Positions 1-7,228 of a stretch of 9,728 nucleotides of DNA are shown in pieces; position 1 is the stretch's first letter, and each line of letters starts with the position of its first letter. The DNA lies in the NCBI GenBank assembly GCA_002338525.1, contig DDIM01000002.1:1750-11477 (forward strand), read 5' to 3'. The notes under the pieces were generated by a model that was not told where the DNA came from, searched no databases, and saw nothing but the letters and a program-made list of their open reading frames with translations. Source of the stretch: Micavibrio sp. UBA1850 (GTDB lineage Bacteria > Pseudomonadota > Alphaproteobacteria > Micavibrionales > Micavibrionaceae). Position numbers and translations under genes: made by a program.

Positions 1-482
1 CCCATAATATTTGCAGCGTCTTTTTGTTTTAATTCCTGATAAAACACCAAATTCAACGCTTCTTTTTGGCGATCTGGTAAAAATGATATCGCGCGCTCTA
101 AATCTGTTTTTTTCTGCGCAGCGACCATATGTTCTTCTTGTAATTTTTGCGCATCGCTCAAACCTGTCATGTCATCTATATTTGTGTAGGCACGAACGGT
201 ATTTTTTCTTCGCAAATCCTCACAAGCGTTTAATACCACACGATAAAACCATGTTGTGAACTTCGCGCCTTTATCATCTGACCAAATACTGGGTGTTTGC
301 CATAGCTTCACAAAACAAGCTTGCACAATATCTTGCGCGTCAGCCTCGTTATGAAGTGTTCGAAACGCTAAGTTAAAAAACTTTTGCGTATGGCGTCGAA
401 CAAGTGTTGAAAAGGCTCGATGGTCGCCCTGTTGGATCAAAACCATCAAGCCATTATCATCCATTTCTGAAACTTTAGACAT
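1..482 (-). CDS. ECF-type RNA polymerase sigma factor (3' end missing)
   Basis: This is an extracytoplasmic-function sigma factor that would direct core RNA polymerase to a small regulon. From ATG at 482 it reads 160 full codons and then runs off the left edge. Sigma region 2 spans about residues 20-93: FSTLVRRHTQKFFNLAF, then NEADAQDIVQACFVKLW (core-binding region 2.1-2.2), then TTWFYRVVLNACEDLRRK (promoter -10 recognition helices). A linker follows, and region 4 begins near 128 with FLPDRQKEALNLVFYQEL and KQKDAANIMG, the start of the -35-reading helix-turn-helix. The missing part is probably only 20-30 codons (inference). The ATG lies 11 bases after the stop of the EF-hand gene and has no clear Shine-Dalgarno, so translational coupling is likely. 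No anti-sigma gene is visible; if present it would be beyond the edge. Family is secure; the signal and ECF subgroup are unknown. Confidence 0.9.
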   Translation of the reverse strand, partial: MSKVSEMDDNGLMVLIQQGDHRAFSTLVRRHTQKFFNLAFRTLHNEADAQDIVQACFVKLWQTPSIWSDDKGAKFTTWFYRVVLNACEDLRRKNTVRAYTNIDDMTGLSDAQKLQEEHMVAAQKKTDLERAISFLPDRQKEALNLVFYQELKQKDAANIM

Positions 483-493
483 ATGGAAATCAA

Positions 494-829
494 TTACTCA
501 GCTGGTTTTTCTGATTTACGTTTTTCCATGTAGTCTTTTTTCTTCTTGCGCATTTTATCGTGCGCGGCTTTGCCTTCTTCTTTAGAAATTTCACCATTGC
601 CATCAGCATCAATTTTTTCAAAACGCTTTTCAGCATGTGATAAAAACTCTGCCTTAGATACTACGCCATCTTCGTTTGTATCAAGATCTTTGCCTGGCCC
701 TTTACGCATATGTTTGCCTGATTTTTCAGCAACAACATCTTTTGAGCCGTGGTTATCTGCATGTGCTACACCGCTTGCAGTTAGTAGGCCAAGTGCTACG
801 GCGGTAGATAATAATGCTTGTTTTTTCAT
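494..829 (-). CDS. Secreted EF-hand calcium-binding protein
   Basis: This is a 111-residue exported protein with two canonical EF-hand loops. Residues 1-24 form a Sec signal peptide (MKKQALLSTAVALGLLTASG) with a probable cleavage after AHA-24. Loop 1 is DTNEDGVVSKAE (50-61) and loop 2 is DADGNGEISKEE (74-85). Both have acidic or polar ligands at positions 1, 3, 5, 9 and 12 and the conserved Gly at position 6, so Ca2+ binding is likely. The C-terminal tail (about 92-111) is very rich in Lys, Arg and Glu. AGGAG at 838-842, 8 bases before ATG 829, supports the start. The gene directly precedes the ECF sigma gene with an 11-base gap, which suggests one transcript. It might act as a periplasmic sensor or as a target of that sigma factor, but this is inferred only from the arrangement. 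The precise function is unknown. Confidence 0.85.
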   Translation of the reverse strand: MKKQALLSTAVALGLLTASGVAHADNHGSKDVVAEKSGKHMRKGPGKDLDTNEDGVVSKAEFLSHAEKRFEKIDADGNGEISKEEGKAAHDKMRKKKKDYMEKRKSEKPAE

Positions 830-863
830 AGAAATCTCTCCTTTGTTTTAGTTGATGTTATTC

Positions 864-891
864 ATACGCATGAGGAAGGCAAATCCTTCCT
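864..891 (-). promoter_or_regulatory. Hairpin and possible ECF-type promoter upstream of the EF-hand/sigma genes
   Basis: The 92-base gap between the tolC-like stop and the EF-hand start is AT-rich and contains one clear hairpin: AGGAAGG (873-879) pairing with CCTTCCT (885-891) around a CAAAT loop. On the minus strand no T-run follows the stem, so it is not a standard terminator for the tolC-like gene. The same bases read on the minus strand as GGAAG (890-886), 17 bases, then CGTAT (868-864). This is close to the GGAAC-N16/17-CGTT pattern known for alphaproteobacterial ECF (EcfG-type) promoters. The match is imperfect and rests on inspection alone. Confidence 0.3.
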
Positions 892-921
892 TAAAAAATT
901 CATTTTTTTTAAATTTATTGT

Positions 922-2613
922 TTAGTCGTTGTATTTTTTACGAACAACCATTGGTTTTTCAACTGTCTCAGTCGTTTGTGGTGCCTTTTGGTTTTTCTGC
1001 ACAGATTGCGGCTGCCCCGTTGAGGCCATAACCACAGTTCCCGACTGTTTCGACAATGCATGGAGCCCACGGTCTCTTACTTCTTCCAAAAGCTTATCAA
1101 AAATGTGAGGCGAAATTTTATCCGCGCGCTTTGCAATCATACCTGTCATAGACACCATATCAGTTGATGCTAAATCTTGCGGAAGCGGATCCATACCAAT
1201 TGAGTTGAGCATACGCCCATAGGCATTTTGATATTCTGCGTATGCCAAGTGAAGGCGCGCACGATTTAAGAGGGCCCCCATTTCATGCTCGAGATGATCA
1301 GCTGGAGACGATGATGACATTTTTTCTTTTGCACTCGACATTTTTTGAGAAACGGAGGCAAGCTTGTGAAGAACGCGGAAGTTATCTTGCGCCAGATCAA
1401 GCCTGTGTCGTGATAAATGCACTTGTGACATAACCGCCACCAGCAGCGCACGACGGCGCATCTCAATCAGTTTTTCTTTATTACGAACATGTTTCATGCG
1501 CTGCGGTAAAGAAAATAGCTTTACGATGTTTTGACTAAGAGACAGGGAAAAATCATTCCACTCATTATTACCAAGATAATTATTGCCGTCATAGTGATAG
1601 CCAAGCGCCATCCCAATACCCGGAACAGCCCCAAGCCCCGCTACTTTCACATTCCGCGCCCCTATACGCTTCATGATAATGTCTTCTCTGATCTCTGGTC
1701 GTATCATCAATGCGACAAGCTCTAGAGATTCTGGGTCAAGTTCAAGCGTGGGGATGCTATCTTGATTAAAAATAACAGCCTCATCGACATCAAGATGAAT
1801 ATCAGTGTCTGGTGAAATATTAATAAGAGAGGCAAGCTCAACCTTTGCCGTTACAAGGTCTTCTTTTAAATGCATTAGCGCCTGCATATCTTCTAACAGA
1901 CGCGCCTGCTGTTCGTAACGAGGCATTTTAGTATGCGGTGACTTCCAAAGGTCGACATCTCGGTCAAGACGTGAGACTTCGGCCTTTCCTTTTTCAATCA
2001 GGCTATCAATGCGCTCTTGTAATATCTGGGCACTTGCTGCGCGCCAGTAGGCATATCGCACATCTTGGATGATGTTGTGTACGACTTTACGACGGCGCTC
2101 TTCTGCCACGCGTGTGCGATCATCCATGCTTTTTGCCTGCGCGTACGCAATCCCTGCATCAAGCGCATTCCAGCTCAATGATAAATCTGCGGTTGTTTTA
2201 TTTTGTTCTCCAAAAACCGATTCTGGTAAAGTTTGCGCACCCGTTGCCTCTGATACTGGTTCATACGTTAGCTTTTCATCGCGCACGATGTAGCGACCTT
2301 GCGCATTTAAAGATGGCAATACTTCTTGCAATGCTAACTTGGCCTCGCCCTTTGATATCATGCCCTCCATCACCGATACGCGGTGATCAAGGTTGTATAA
2401 TATGCCGCGCGCCATGGCTTCGTGTAAAGACAGGCTGTGGCCTAGCGGCTCTTGATCTGCAAAAATACGATTAAAGTCTTCTTCTAAAACCTGAACATGT
2501 TCATCAACCGAGATAGGATCGCTTGGCTGCGAACAACCACTTAGCGTCAGCATTGATATCGCTGAGGCCAATAATACGAAAGACGATGATGTCGTTTTCA
2601 AATTTCTAAGCAT
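922..2613 (-). CDS. TolC-family outer-membrane efflux lipoprotein
   Basis: This 563-residue protein is predicted to be an outer-membrane channel subunit of a tripartite efflux or type I secretion system. Residues 1-27 are a lipoprotein signal with lipobox LSGC (24-27); Ser at +2 favours outer-membrane sorting, as in the NodT/OprM branch of the family. The mature part has the long helical stretches of TolC-type repeats. The first includes LHEAMARGILYNLDHRV (about 63-79), a frequent opening motif, and VRYAYWRAASAQIL. The second begins near ALMIRPEIREDI and continues through LSLSQNIVKLFSLP and a long helix around HLSRHRLDLAQDNFRVL. The last 45 or so residues are polar and Gln/Thr/Lys-rich, a low-complexity extension that trimeric channels often carry. 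No RND, ABC or membrane-fusion partner is adjacent, so the substrate cannot be read from context. Upstream of the ATG is AU-rich with no obvious Shine-Dalgarno. Confidence 0.85.
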   Translation of the reverse strand: MLRNLKTTSSSFVLLASAISMLTLSGCSQPSDPISVDEHVQVLEEDFNRIFADQEPLGHSLSLHEAMARGILYNLDHRVSVMEGMISKGEAKLALQEVLPSLNAQGRYIVRDEKLTYEPVSEATGAQTLPESVFGEQNKTTADLSLSWNALDAGIAYAQAKSMDDRTRVAEERRRKVVHNIIQDVRYAYWRAASAQILQERIDSLIEKGKAEVSRLDRDVDLWKSPHTKMPRYEQQARLLEDMQALMHLKEDLVTAKVELASLINISPDTDIHLDVDEAVIFNQDSIPTLELDPESLELVALMIRPEIREDIIMKRIGARNVKVAGLGAVPGIGMALGYHYDGNNYLGNNEWNDFSLSLSQNIVKLFSLPQRMKHVRNKEKLIEMRRRALLVAVMSQVHLSRHRLDLAQDNFRVLHKLASVSQKMSSAKEKMSSSSPADHLEHEMGALLNRARLHLAYAEYQNAYGRMLNSIGMDPLPQDLASTDMVSMTGMIAKRADKISPHIFDKLLEEVRDRGLHALSKQSGTVVMASTGQPQSVQKNQKAPQTTETVEKPMVVRKKYND

Positions 2614-2747
2614 AATATTTTTTTAAAAGATACGAGACAGAAATGCTCGAATAGATGTATATACCTATGATTCTGTCATGTTCGCGCCGCGATGTAAAGC
2701 AACTTTAGTCTAAAAGCTATAAATCATTTGCCTTTTTAAAGACATAA
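2614..2747. promoter_or_regulatory. Divergent intergenic region between the tolC-like gene and ribF
   Basis: These 134 bases must contain the promoters for both divergent genes. A 7-bp dyad, GACAGAA (2636-2642) and TTCTGTC (2671-2677), is separated by 28 bases. The interval contains the 8-bp palindrome GTATATAC (2657-2664), flanked by ATAG (2651-2654) and CTAT (2665-2668). The arrangement could be an operator near the tolC-like promoter. TATAAAT at 2718-2724 is a plausible -10 for ribF, but the best upstream -35 is poor (TGTAAA at 2693-2698, 19-bp spacing). No convincing sigma-70 promoter was found for the tolC-like gene. Confidence 0.35.
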
Positions 2748-3698
2748 ATGTATCACCAAACAGCTATGCAGATATATACATGTGACACACCCTTGCCTTT
2801 AGAATTTCATCACGCTGTGCTTGTGATTGGAAATTTCGATGGTATGCATCAAGGCCACGTAGCCCTTATCGAACAAGCCAAAGACCACGCACAAAAACAC
2901 GGGAAACCGCTTGGCATCTTAACGTTTGAGCCACATCCGCGCGCCCTTTTTCAGCCAAACGAGTCACACTTTCGCATCACGCCCCCTTCTGTAAAGCGCA
3001 AACGAATTGCTAAAACACAAATCGATTTCTTGGTCGAGCTAGACTTCACACGTGAAATTGCGCAAAAATCAGCCGCCGACTTTGTTCAGGATATTTTGAT
3101 AGATAAGCTCGTGGCTGATCACATTTTTATTGGCGCTGACTTTCATTTTGGCCAAAACCGTACAGGTAACGCCGATACAATTAAGGTACATGGATTAGAC
3201 GTCACCGCCATTGATATCATCAACGATAAAAACGCGCAGAAATTCTCATCCAGTCAGGTGCGCTCATGCTTGAGACGCGGCCTTATCCCGGATGCCAATG
3301 ATATCCTTGGTTGGAATTGGTACATAGAAGGCCCCGTTATTCATGGTGATAAGCGCGGACGTGAAATGGGGTTCCCCACTGCTAATGTTTTGCTGGACGA
3401 CACAATACACCCTGCCTTTGGTGTGTATGCCACACGGGTTTTAATTGAAGGCGAAACAAAATGGCGCGACGCGGCAACCAACATAGGCATTCGCCCGATG
3501 TTTGAGACAAAACGCGCTCTTGTTGAGGCTCATATTTTTGATTTTGACGGTGAAATTTACGGAAAACGTTTAAAAATCAGCCCCGTTGCGAAAGTTCGTG
3601 ATGAGGCGCGATACAGCTCTATGGATGAACTGATCACGCAAATCGCAAAAGATTGCGATGATATCCGTACAATTTTAGACCTTGAAAATTTGGGCTAA
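2748..3698 (+). CDS. ribF: Bifunctional riboflavin kinase / FAD synthetase
   Basis: This cytoplasmic enzyme converts riboflavin to FMN and FMN to FAD using ATP. The N-terminal nucleotidyltransferase domain (about 20-175) shows GNFDGMHQGH (28-37, the HxGH-type nucleotide-binding loop), FEPHPR (60-65), FIGADFHFG (127-135) and SSSQVRSCLRRG (167-178). The C-terminal flavokinase domain (about 190-313) shows GDKRGREMGFPTANV (200-214), FGVYAT, NIGIRP and EAHIFDFDGEIYGK (260-273), where Glu260 matches the family's catalytic glutamate. Length (316) is typical. The start is not certain: ATG 2748 has only a weak AAAGA upstream, and in-frame ATG 2766 (MQIYTCDTP) would give 310 residues, which fits family N-termini as well. 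ileS follows on the same strand after an unusual structured spacer. The FAD-synthetase signature is intact, so both activities are expected. Confidence 0.95.
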   Translation: MYHQTAMQIYTCDTPLPLEFHHAVLVIGNFDGMHQGHVALIEQAKDHAQKHGKPLGILTFEPHPRALFQPNESHFRITPPSVKRKRIAKTQIDFLVELDFTREIAQKSAADFVQDILIDKLVADHIFIGADFHFGQNRTGNADTIKVHGLDVTAIDIINDKNAQKFSSSQVRSCLRRGLIPDANDILGWNWYIEGPVIHGDKRGREMGFPTANVLLDDTIHPAFGVYATRVLIEGETKWRDAATNIGIRPMFETKRALVEAHIFDFDGEIYGKRLKISPVAKVRDEARYSSMDELITQIAKDCDDIRTILDLENLG

Positions 3699-3862
3699 GC
3701 CTGCCATAAAATTAAGCATGAGCATGCTTACAAACATCATAATCATTCGAATTATCACCCCAGTGCTGGGATAACCGCACTGGCTGGCAAGATCACACTT
3801 GATCGCTCCCCTCATTTTCCGTAGAAATAAACCCATAATTATAGATACAAAAGGGCTAAGCC
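3692..3862 (+). repeat. 10-bp direct repeat flanking a structured ribF-ileS spacer
   Basis: GGGCTAAGCC occurs at 3692-3701, spanning the ribF stop codon, and again at 3853-3862, immediately before the ileS ATG region. The 151 bases between hold three consecutive small inverted repeats. The first is TAAGCATG/CATGCTTA (3713-3720 and 3723-3730). The second is CCAGTGC/GCACTGG (3760-3766 and 3777-3783), with an alternative pairing CCCAG/CTGGG (759-763 and 766-770 of the 3000s). The third is GATCA/TGATC (3791-3795 and 3800-3804, loop CACT). None is followed directly by a T-run. The layout resembles a small insertion with a target duplication, or a structured leader. I see no clear terminal inverted repeats. 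AAGGG at 3851-3855 is the likely ileS Shine-Dalgarno, 8 bases from the start. Confidence 0.45.
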
Positions 3863-3863
3863 G

Positions 3864-6767
3864 ATGTCATCAGACACAAAAAATAACGCTGATTTTTATA
3901 AAGAAACCGTATTCCTTCCCACTACAGACTTCCCTATGCGTGGAGAGCTTCCAAAAAAAGAGCCTGCTATTTTGAAAAAATGGCAAGAGATGGATCTATA
4001 CAACAAACAGCGCGAGCAAGCCAAAGCTGAAAACCGTGATAAATTCATTCTTCATGATGGCCCGCCATACGCCAATGGAAACATCCATATCGGTCATGCC
4101 ATGAACAAAATCTTGAAGGATGTTGTGATTAAAACAAAATCTATGCAGGGATACGACACGCCTTATGTTCCTGGTTGGGATTGTCATGGCCTACCGATTG
4201 AGTGGAAAGTTGAAGAACAATATCGTGCCGCTGGTAAGAATAAAAACGAAGTCGATATTTTACAGTTCCGTGAAGAGTGCCGTCAGTTTGCGCAAAAATG
4301 GGTCGACATTCAATCACCACAGTTTGAACGTCTTGGCGTTACCGGTGATTGGGACAAGCCGTATCTTAGCATGACAAACCGCGCCGAGGCGCTTATCACA
4401 AAAGAAATCCATAAATTTTTGAAAAATGGTGGATTGTACAAGGGTGTTAAACCTGTGATGTGGTCGGTTGTTGAAGAAACAGCCCTCGCCGAGGCGGAAG
4501 TTGAGTACAAAGAACATAAATCTGTAACCATTTGGGTTAAATTCCCAATTGTTGAGACAAATAACGCGCTTCTCAACGACGCCAAAATCGTGATCTGGAC
4601 AACAACGCCATGGACGATGCCGTCTAACCGTGCCGTTGCTTTTGGGAAAGACATCGAATATGCGGTCTATACTGTTGAGGCCGTGGCTGAAGGGTCTGGC
4701 GCCATCGTTGGGGAAAAGCTTGTTCTTGCAACAGCTTTGGCTGAGGCCGTTAAAACCCAAGCTAAAATTGAGGATTGGTCAATATCCGAGACATTTACAG
4801 GTGATACGGTTGAAGGCACAGTATGCGCCCACCCCTTCCGTGGCCATGAAGGCGGTGAAGGTGGATATGACTTTGACGTTCCGGCCTTATGTGGTGATTT
4901 TGTAACAGATGATGCCGGAACAGGCTTTGTTCATATTGCGCCAGGACACGGGGCAGACGACTTTATCCTTGGTCAACAACATGGCGTTGAAGTCACAGAC
5001 AATGTCACAGATGACGGTAAATTCCGTGCAAAAGTCCCTTTATTTGCAGGCCTTGAAGTTTACACACAAAAAGGCGAGCTGGGCGACGGAAACTTTGCCA
5101 TCCTTAGAGAAATGGCAAAGGCTGGCATGTTGCTCGCAAAAGGATCACTACGTCACGAATACCCTCATTCTTGGCGATCAAAAGCCCCTGTAATTTTCCG
5201 CACAACCCCTCAGTGGTTCATTGGCATGGATAACGAGCTGAACCTTCGTGAAAAAGCGCTCAACGCCATCAAAGAGACACGCTGGGTTCCAGAATCAGGC
5301 GAAAAACGTATTACATCGATGGTTGAGGGGCGCCCTGACTGGTGTATCTCTCGTCAGCGCGCATGGGGCGTTCCTATCGCGTTGTTTGTCCATAAAGACA
5401 CAAACGAGCCATTGGTGGATGATGTTGTGCTTGATCGTATTATTTCGGCCTTTGAAGAAGGCGGTGCCGATGCATGGTGGGACAAGGATGTTGATTATTT
5501 CTTTGAAGGGACTGACCACTATCCTGACATGTATAAGAAAATATTTGATATTGCAGATGTTTGGTTTGAGTCAGGCTCAACCCATGCGTTTGTGGTCGAC
5601 GACCGTGAAGAGCTGACACAAAAACAATCAGATCTGTATCTTGAAGGGTCTGATCAGCATCGTGGATGGTTCCAGTCCTCCCTACTTGAGGCATGCGGCA
5701 CAAAAGGCCATGCGCCATACAAGGCCGTTTTAACACATGGGTTTGTGTTAGATGAAAAGGGCTATAAAATGTCAAAATCGCTTGGCAATGTTGTCGACCC
5801 GCAAGACATTATTGATGAATATGGTGCAGATATCCTGCGTTTATGGTCAATCACGTCTGATTACGCCAATGACATTAAAATTGGGAAAGACACATTAAAA
5901 TATTCTGCCGATTTATATCGCCGTATCCGTAACACATTGCGTTTCTTACTTGGTGCCTTGGAAGGCTATAATGCTGATGAGACTGTTGCGTTTTCTGATA
6001 TGCCTGAGCTTGAGCAATATCTTCTTCACCAATTGGCGGTGACAGATAAGAAAATCAACGATGAGATTGAAGCCTACCGTTTCAGCAACATCATGAAAAT
6101 TGTTCATGATTTTTGTAACGACGAGCTGTCTTCATTCTATTTCGATATCCGTAAAGACCGTCTATATTGCGACCGTCCCGATTCAACGGAGTGGAAAGCT
6201 TGCCGTACAGTCATGAACATTTTGTTCGAATGGCTGGTGAAGCGTATCGCGCCTGTCTTAAGCTTTACCGCTGAAGAGACATGGAGCTACCGCCCCGTTC
6301 AAAATGACGGCATTGAAAGCATTCACATGACACGTGCCTTTGATGTACCTGCTGCGTTTAAAAATGATGATTTGGCCAGCAAATGGGAAAAGATCAAAGA
6401 CATTCGCGATGTTGTTTTAGGCGCGATTGAACCGCACCGCGCCAGCAAAGCGATTGGCTCGTCCCTTGAGGCAGCGCCCGTTATTTACACACCATGCGGA
6501 TATGCAGGATTGATGAGCAATGAAATGGCCGCCGAAGTGTGCATCACATCGCAAGCCGTGCTTGTTGAGGCGGAGGCGCCAGAGGATGCCTTTACAATTA
6601 AACAAGTCGATGGTGTTGGTGTTGTTTTTAAAAAAGCAGATGGGCAAAAATGCCAGCGTTGCTGGAAAATCTTGCCTGATGTAGGAAGCGATGCCGAGTA
6701 TCCTGATCTATCTCCACGAGACGCAGACGCGGTTCGTTGGTATACACAGAATAAAAAGGCGGCTTAA
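3864..6767 (+). CDS. ileS: Isoleucyl-tRNA synthetase
   Basis: This is a class Ia cytoplasmic enzyme that charges tRNA-Ile with isoleucine and edits mischarged valine. The 967-residue length is normal for the bacterial form. ATP-site motifs are HIGH (75-78, within PYANGNIHIGHAMNK) and KMSKS (635-639). The inserted editing domain shows WTTTPWTMPSNRAV from 245 and GTGFVHIAPGHGADDF from 352, including the Asp365 region. WCISRQRAWGVP and a typical anticodon-binding helical domain follow. At the C terminus, KCQRCW (929-934) is the first half of the zinc knuckle. The second half, usually LCxRC, reads LSPRD (949-953), so both partner cysteines are replaced. ATG 3864 is supported by AAGGG 8 bases upstream. 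ribF lies upstream, but lspA, a frequent downstream neighbour in proteobacteria, is absent. A terminator overlaps the stop codon. Function is secure apart from the altered zinc site. Confidence 0.97.
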   Translation: MSSDTKNNADFYKETVFLPTTDFPMRGELPKKEPAILKKWQEMDLYNKQREQAKAENRDKFILHDGPPYANGNIHIGHAMNKILKDVVIKTKSMQGYDTPYVPGWDCHGLPIEWKVEEQYRAAGKNKNEVDILQFREECRQFAQKWVDIQSPQFERLGVTGDWDKPYLSMTNRAEALITKEIHKFLKNGGLYKGVKPVMWSVVEETALAEAEVEYKEHKSVTIWVKFPIVETNNALLNDAKIVIWTTTPWTMPSNRAVAFGKDIEYAVYTVEAVAEGSGAIVGEKLVLATALAEAVKTQAKIEDWSISETFTGDTVEGTVCAHPFRGHEGGEGGYDFDVPALCGDFVTDDAGTGFVHIAPGHGADDFILGQQHGVEVTDNVTDDGKFRAKVPLFAGLEVYTQKGELGDGNFAILREMAKAGMLLAKGSLRHEYPHSWRSKAPVIFRTTPQWFIGMDNELNLREKALNAIKETRWVPESGEKRITSMVEGRPDWCISRQRAWGVPIALFVHKDTNEPLVDDVVLDRIISAFEEGGADAWWDKDVDYFFEGTDHYPDMYKKIFDIADVWFESGSTHAFVVDDREELTQKQSDLYLEGSDQHRGWFQSSLLEACGTKGHAPYKAVLTHGFVLDEKGYKMSKSLGNVVDPQDIIDEYGADILRLWSITSDYANDIKIGKDTLKYSADLYRRIRNTLRFLLGALEGYNADETVAFSDMPELEQYLLHQLAVTDKKINDEIEAYRFSNIMKIVHDFCNDELSSFYFDIRKDRLYCDRPDSTEWKACRTVMNILFEWLVKRIAPVLSFTAEETWSYRPVQNDGIESIHMTRAFDVPAAFKNDDLASKWEKIKDIRDVVLGAIEPHRASKAIGSSLEAAPVIYTPCGYAGLMSNEMAAEVCITSQAVLVEAEAPEDAFTIKQVDGVGVVFKKADGQKCQRCWKILPDVGSDAEYPDLSPRDADAVRWYTQNKKAA

Positions 6768-6782
6768 CCCGCTCGCCTTTTT
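6753..6782. terminator. Bidirectional intrinsic terminator between ileS and the YchJ-family gene
   Basis: AAAAAGGCG (6753-6761) is perfectly complementary to CGCCTTTTT (6774-6782), with a 12-base loop that contains the ileS TAA (6765-6767). On the plus strand the stem ends in T5 after ileS. On the minus strand it also ends in T5, just after the stop of the converging YchJ-family gene at 6786. The left arm encodes the last codons of ileS, so the terminator is built into the coding sequence. Confidence 0.85.
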
Positions 6783-6785
6783 CCT

Positions 6786-7187
6786 CTAGCTTACATTTCC
6801 TCCAATATAATACCATTTTGATTTGATGCGGACAAATTCAGAGACCTCGTGCATGACGTCTTCTTGGCCGGCATCAAGGTTGAGCGCGTTTGGCGCGGTG
6901 AAATAGGCTTTAAACTCTACCGTAGCCTTATCGCCCTGTTGCGATGACGAGATAACCTCTAAGCGCGTCCATTCTTGCGTTTTTTCTGATAGCTCGTCAG
7001 CACTTAGCCCCTGCGCAGACACGGGAAACCACGTTGTCATCAAATATTGCCCGTAGCCACCCAGCGCGTAAGCCGTATAGCGCGAGCGCATTAACTGCTC
7101 TGGCGTTTTGGCGGTTTGTTTTCCTGACAAAAACTTGCCACAACATGCCTCAAACGGCTTCGATTTCCCACATGGGCATTGTTTCAT
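6786..7187 (-). CDS. YchJ-family (UPF0225) SEC-C motif protein
   Basis: This is a 133-residue cytoplasmic protein of the YchJ family; biochemical function is not established. Residues 3-18 form the zinc-binding SEC-C motif, QCPCGKSKPFEACCGK, with cysteines 4, 6, 15 and 16. It is followed by the family signature LMRSRYTAYALG (32-43) and an NTF2-like alpha/beta fold: YLMTTWFP, TRLEVISS, ATVEFKAYFT, then HEVSEFVRIKSKWYYIGG at the end. Some family members, such as that of E. coli, carry a second SEC-C motif at the C terminus; this one has only the N-terminal copy. AGGA lies 12 bases before ATG 7187, a slightly long spacing. The gene sits 41 bases downstream of the PLD-like gene on the same strand with no terminator between them, so they may share a transcript. 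It ends at the bidirectional terminator shared with ileS. Confidence 0.9.
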   Translation of the reverse strand: MKQCPCGKSKPFEACCGKFLSGKQTAKTPEQLMRSRYTAYALGGYGQYLMTTWFPVSAQGLSADELSEKTQEWTRLEVISSSQQGDKATVEFKAYFTAPNALNLDAGQEDVMHEVSEFVRIKSKWYYIGGNVS

Positions 7188-7228
7188 TTTTGTTTAATTT
7201 CCTTTGCAAGTAGACGTTCAGTATTCGC

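Noticed and set aside
11..259. An 82-codon plus-strand frame at the left edge
   Set aside because: It lies opposite the ECF sigma gene, whose protein motifs are clear; the plus-strand product resembles nothing.
873..891. Hairpin after the tolC-like gene as an intrinsic terminator
   Set aside because: On the minus strand the stem is preceded, not followed, by a T-run, so it does not fit a Rho-independent terminator in the gene's direction.
2112..2474. A 120-codon plus-strand frame inside the tolC-like gene
   Set aside because: No family features or signal peptide, and fully contained in the strongly supported minus-strand gene.
3702..3852. tRNA gene or T-box in the ribF-ileS spacer
   Set aside because: No cloverleaf, TTCGA-type arm or T-box consensus was seen; T-boxes are also not expected upstream of ileS in this kind of organism.
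4310..4760. Long minus-strand reading frames inside ileS
   Set aside because: They lie opposite well-supported ileS coding sequence, have no recognisable domains and no ribosome-binding sites, and are shadows of codon bias.
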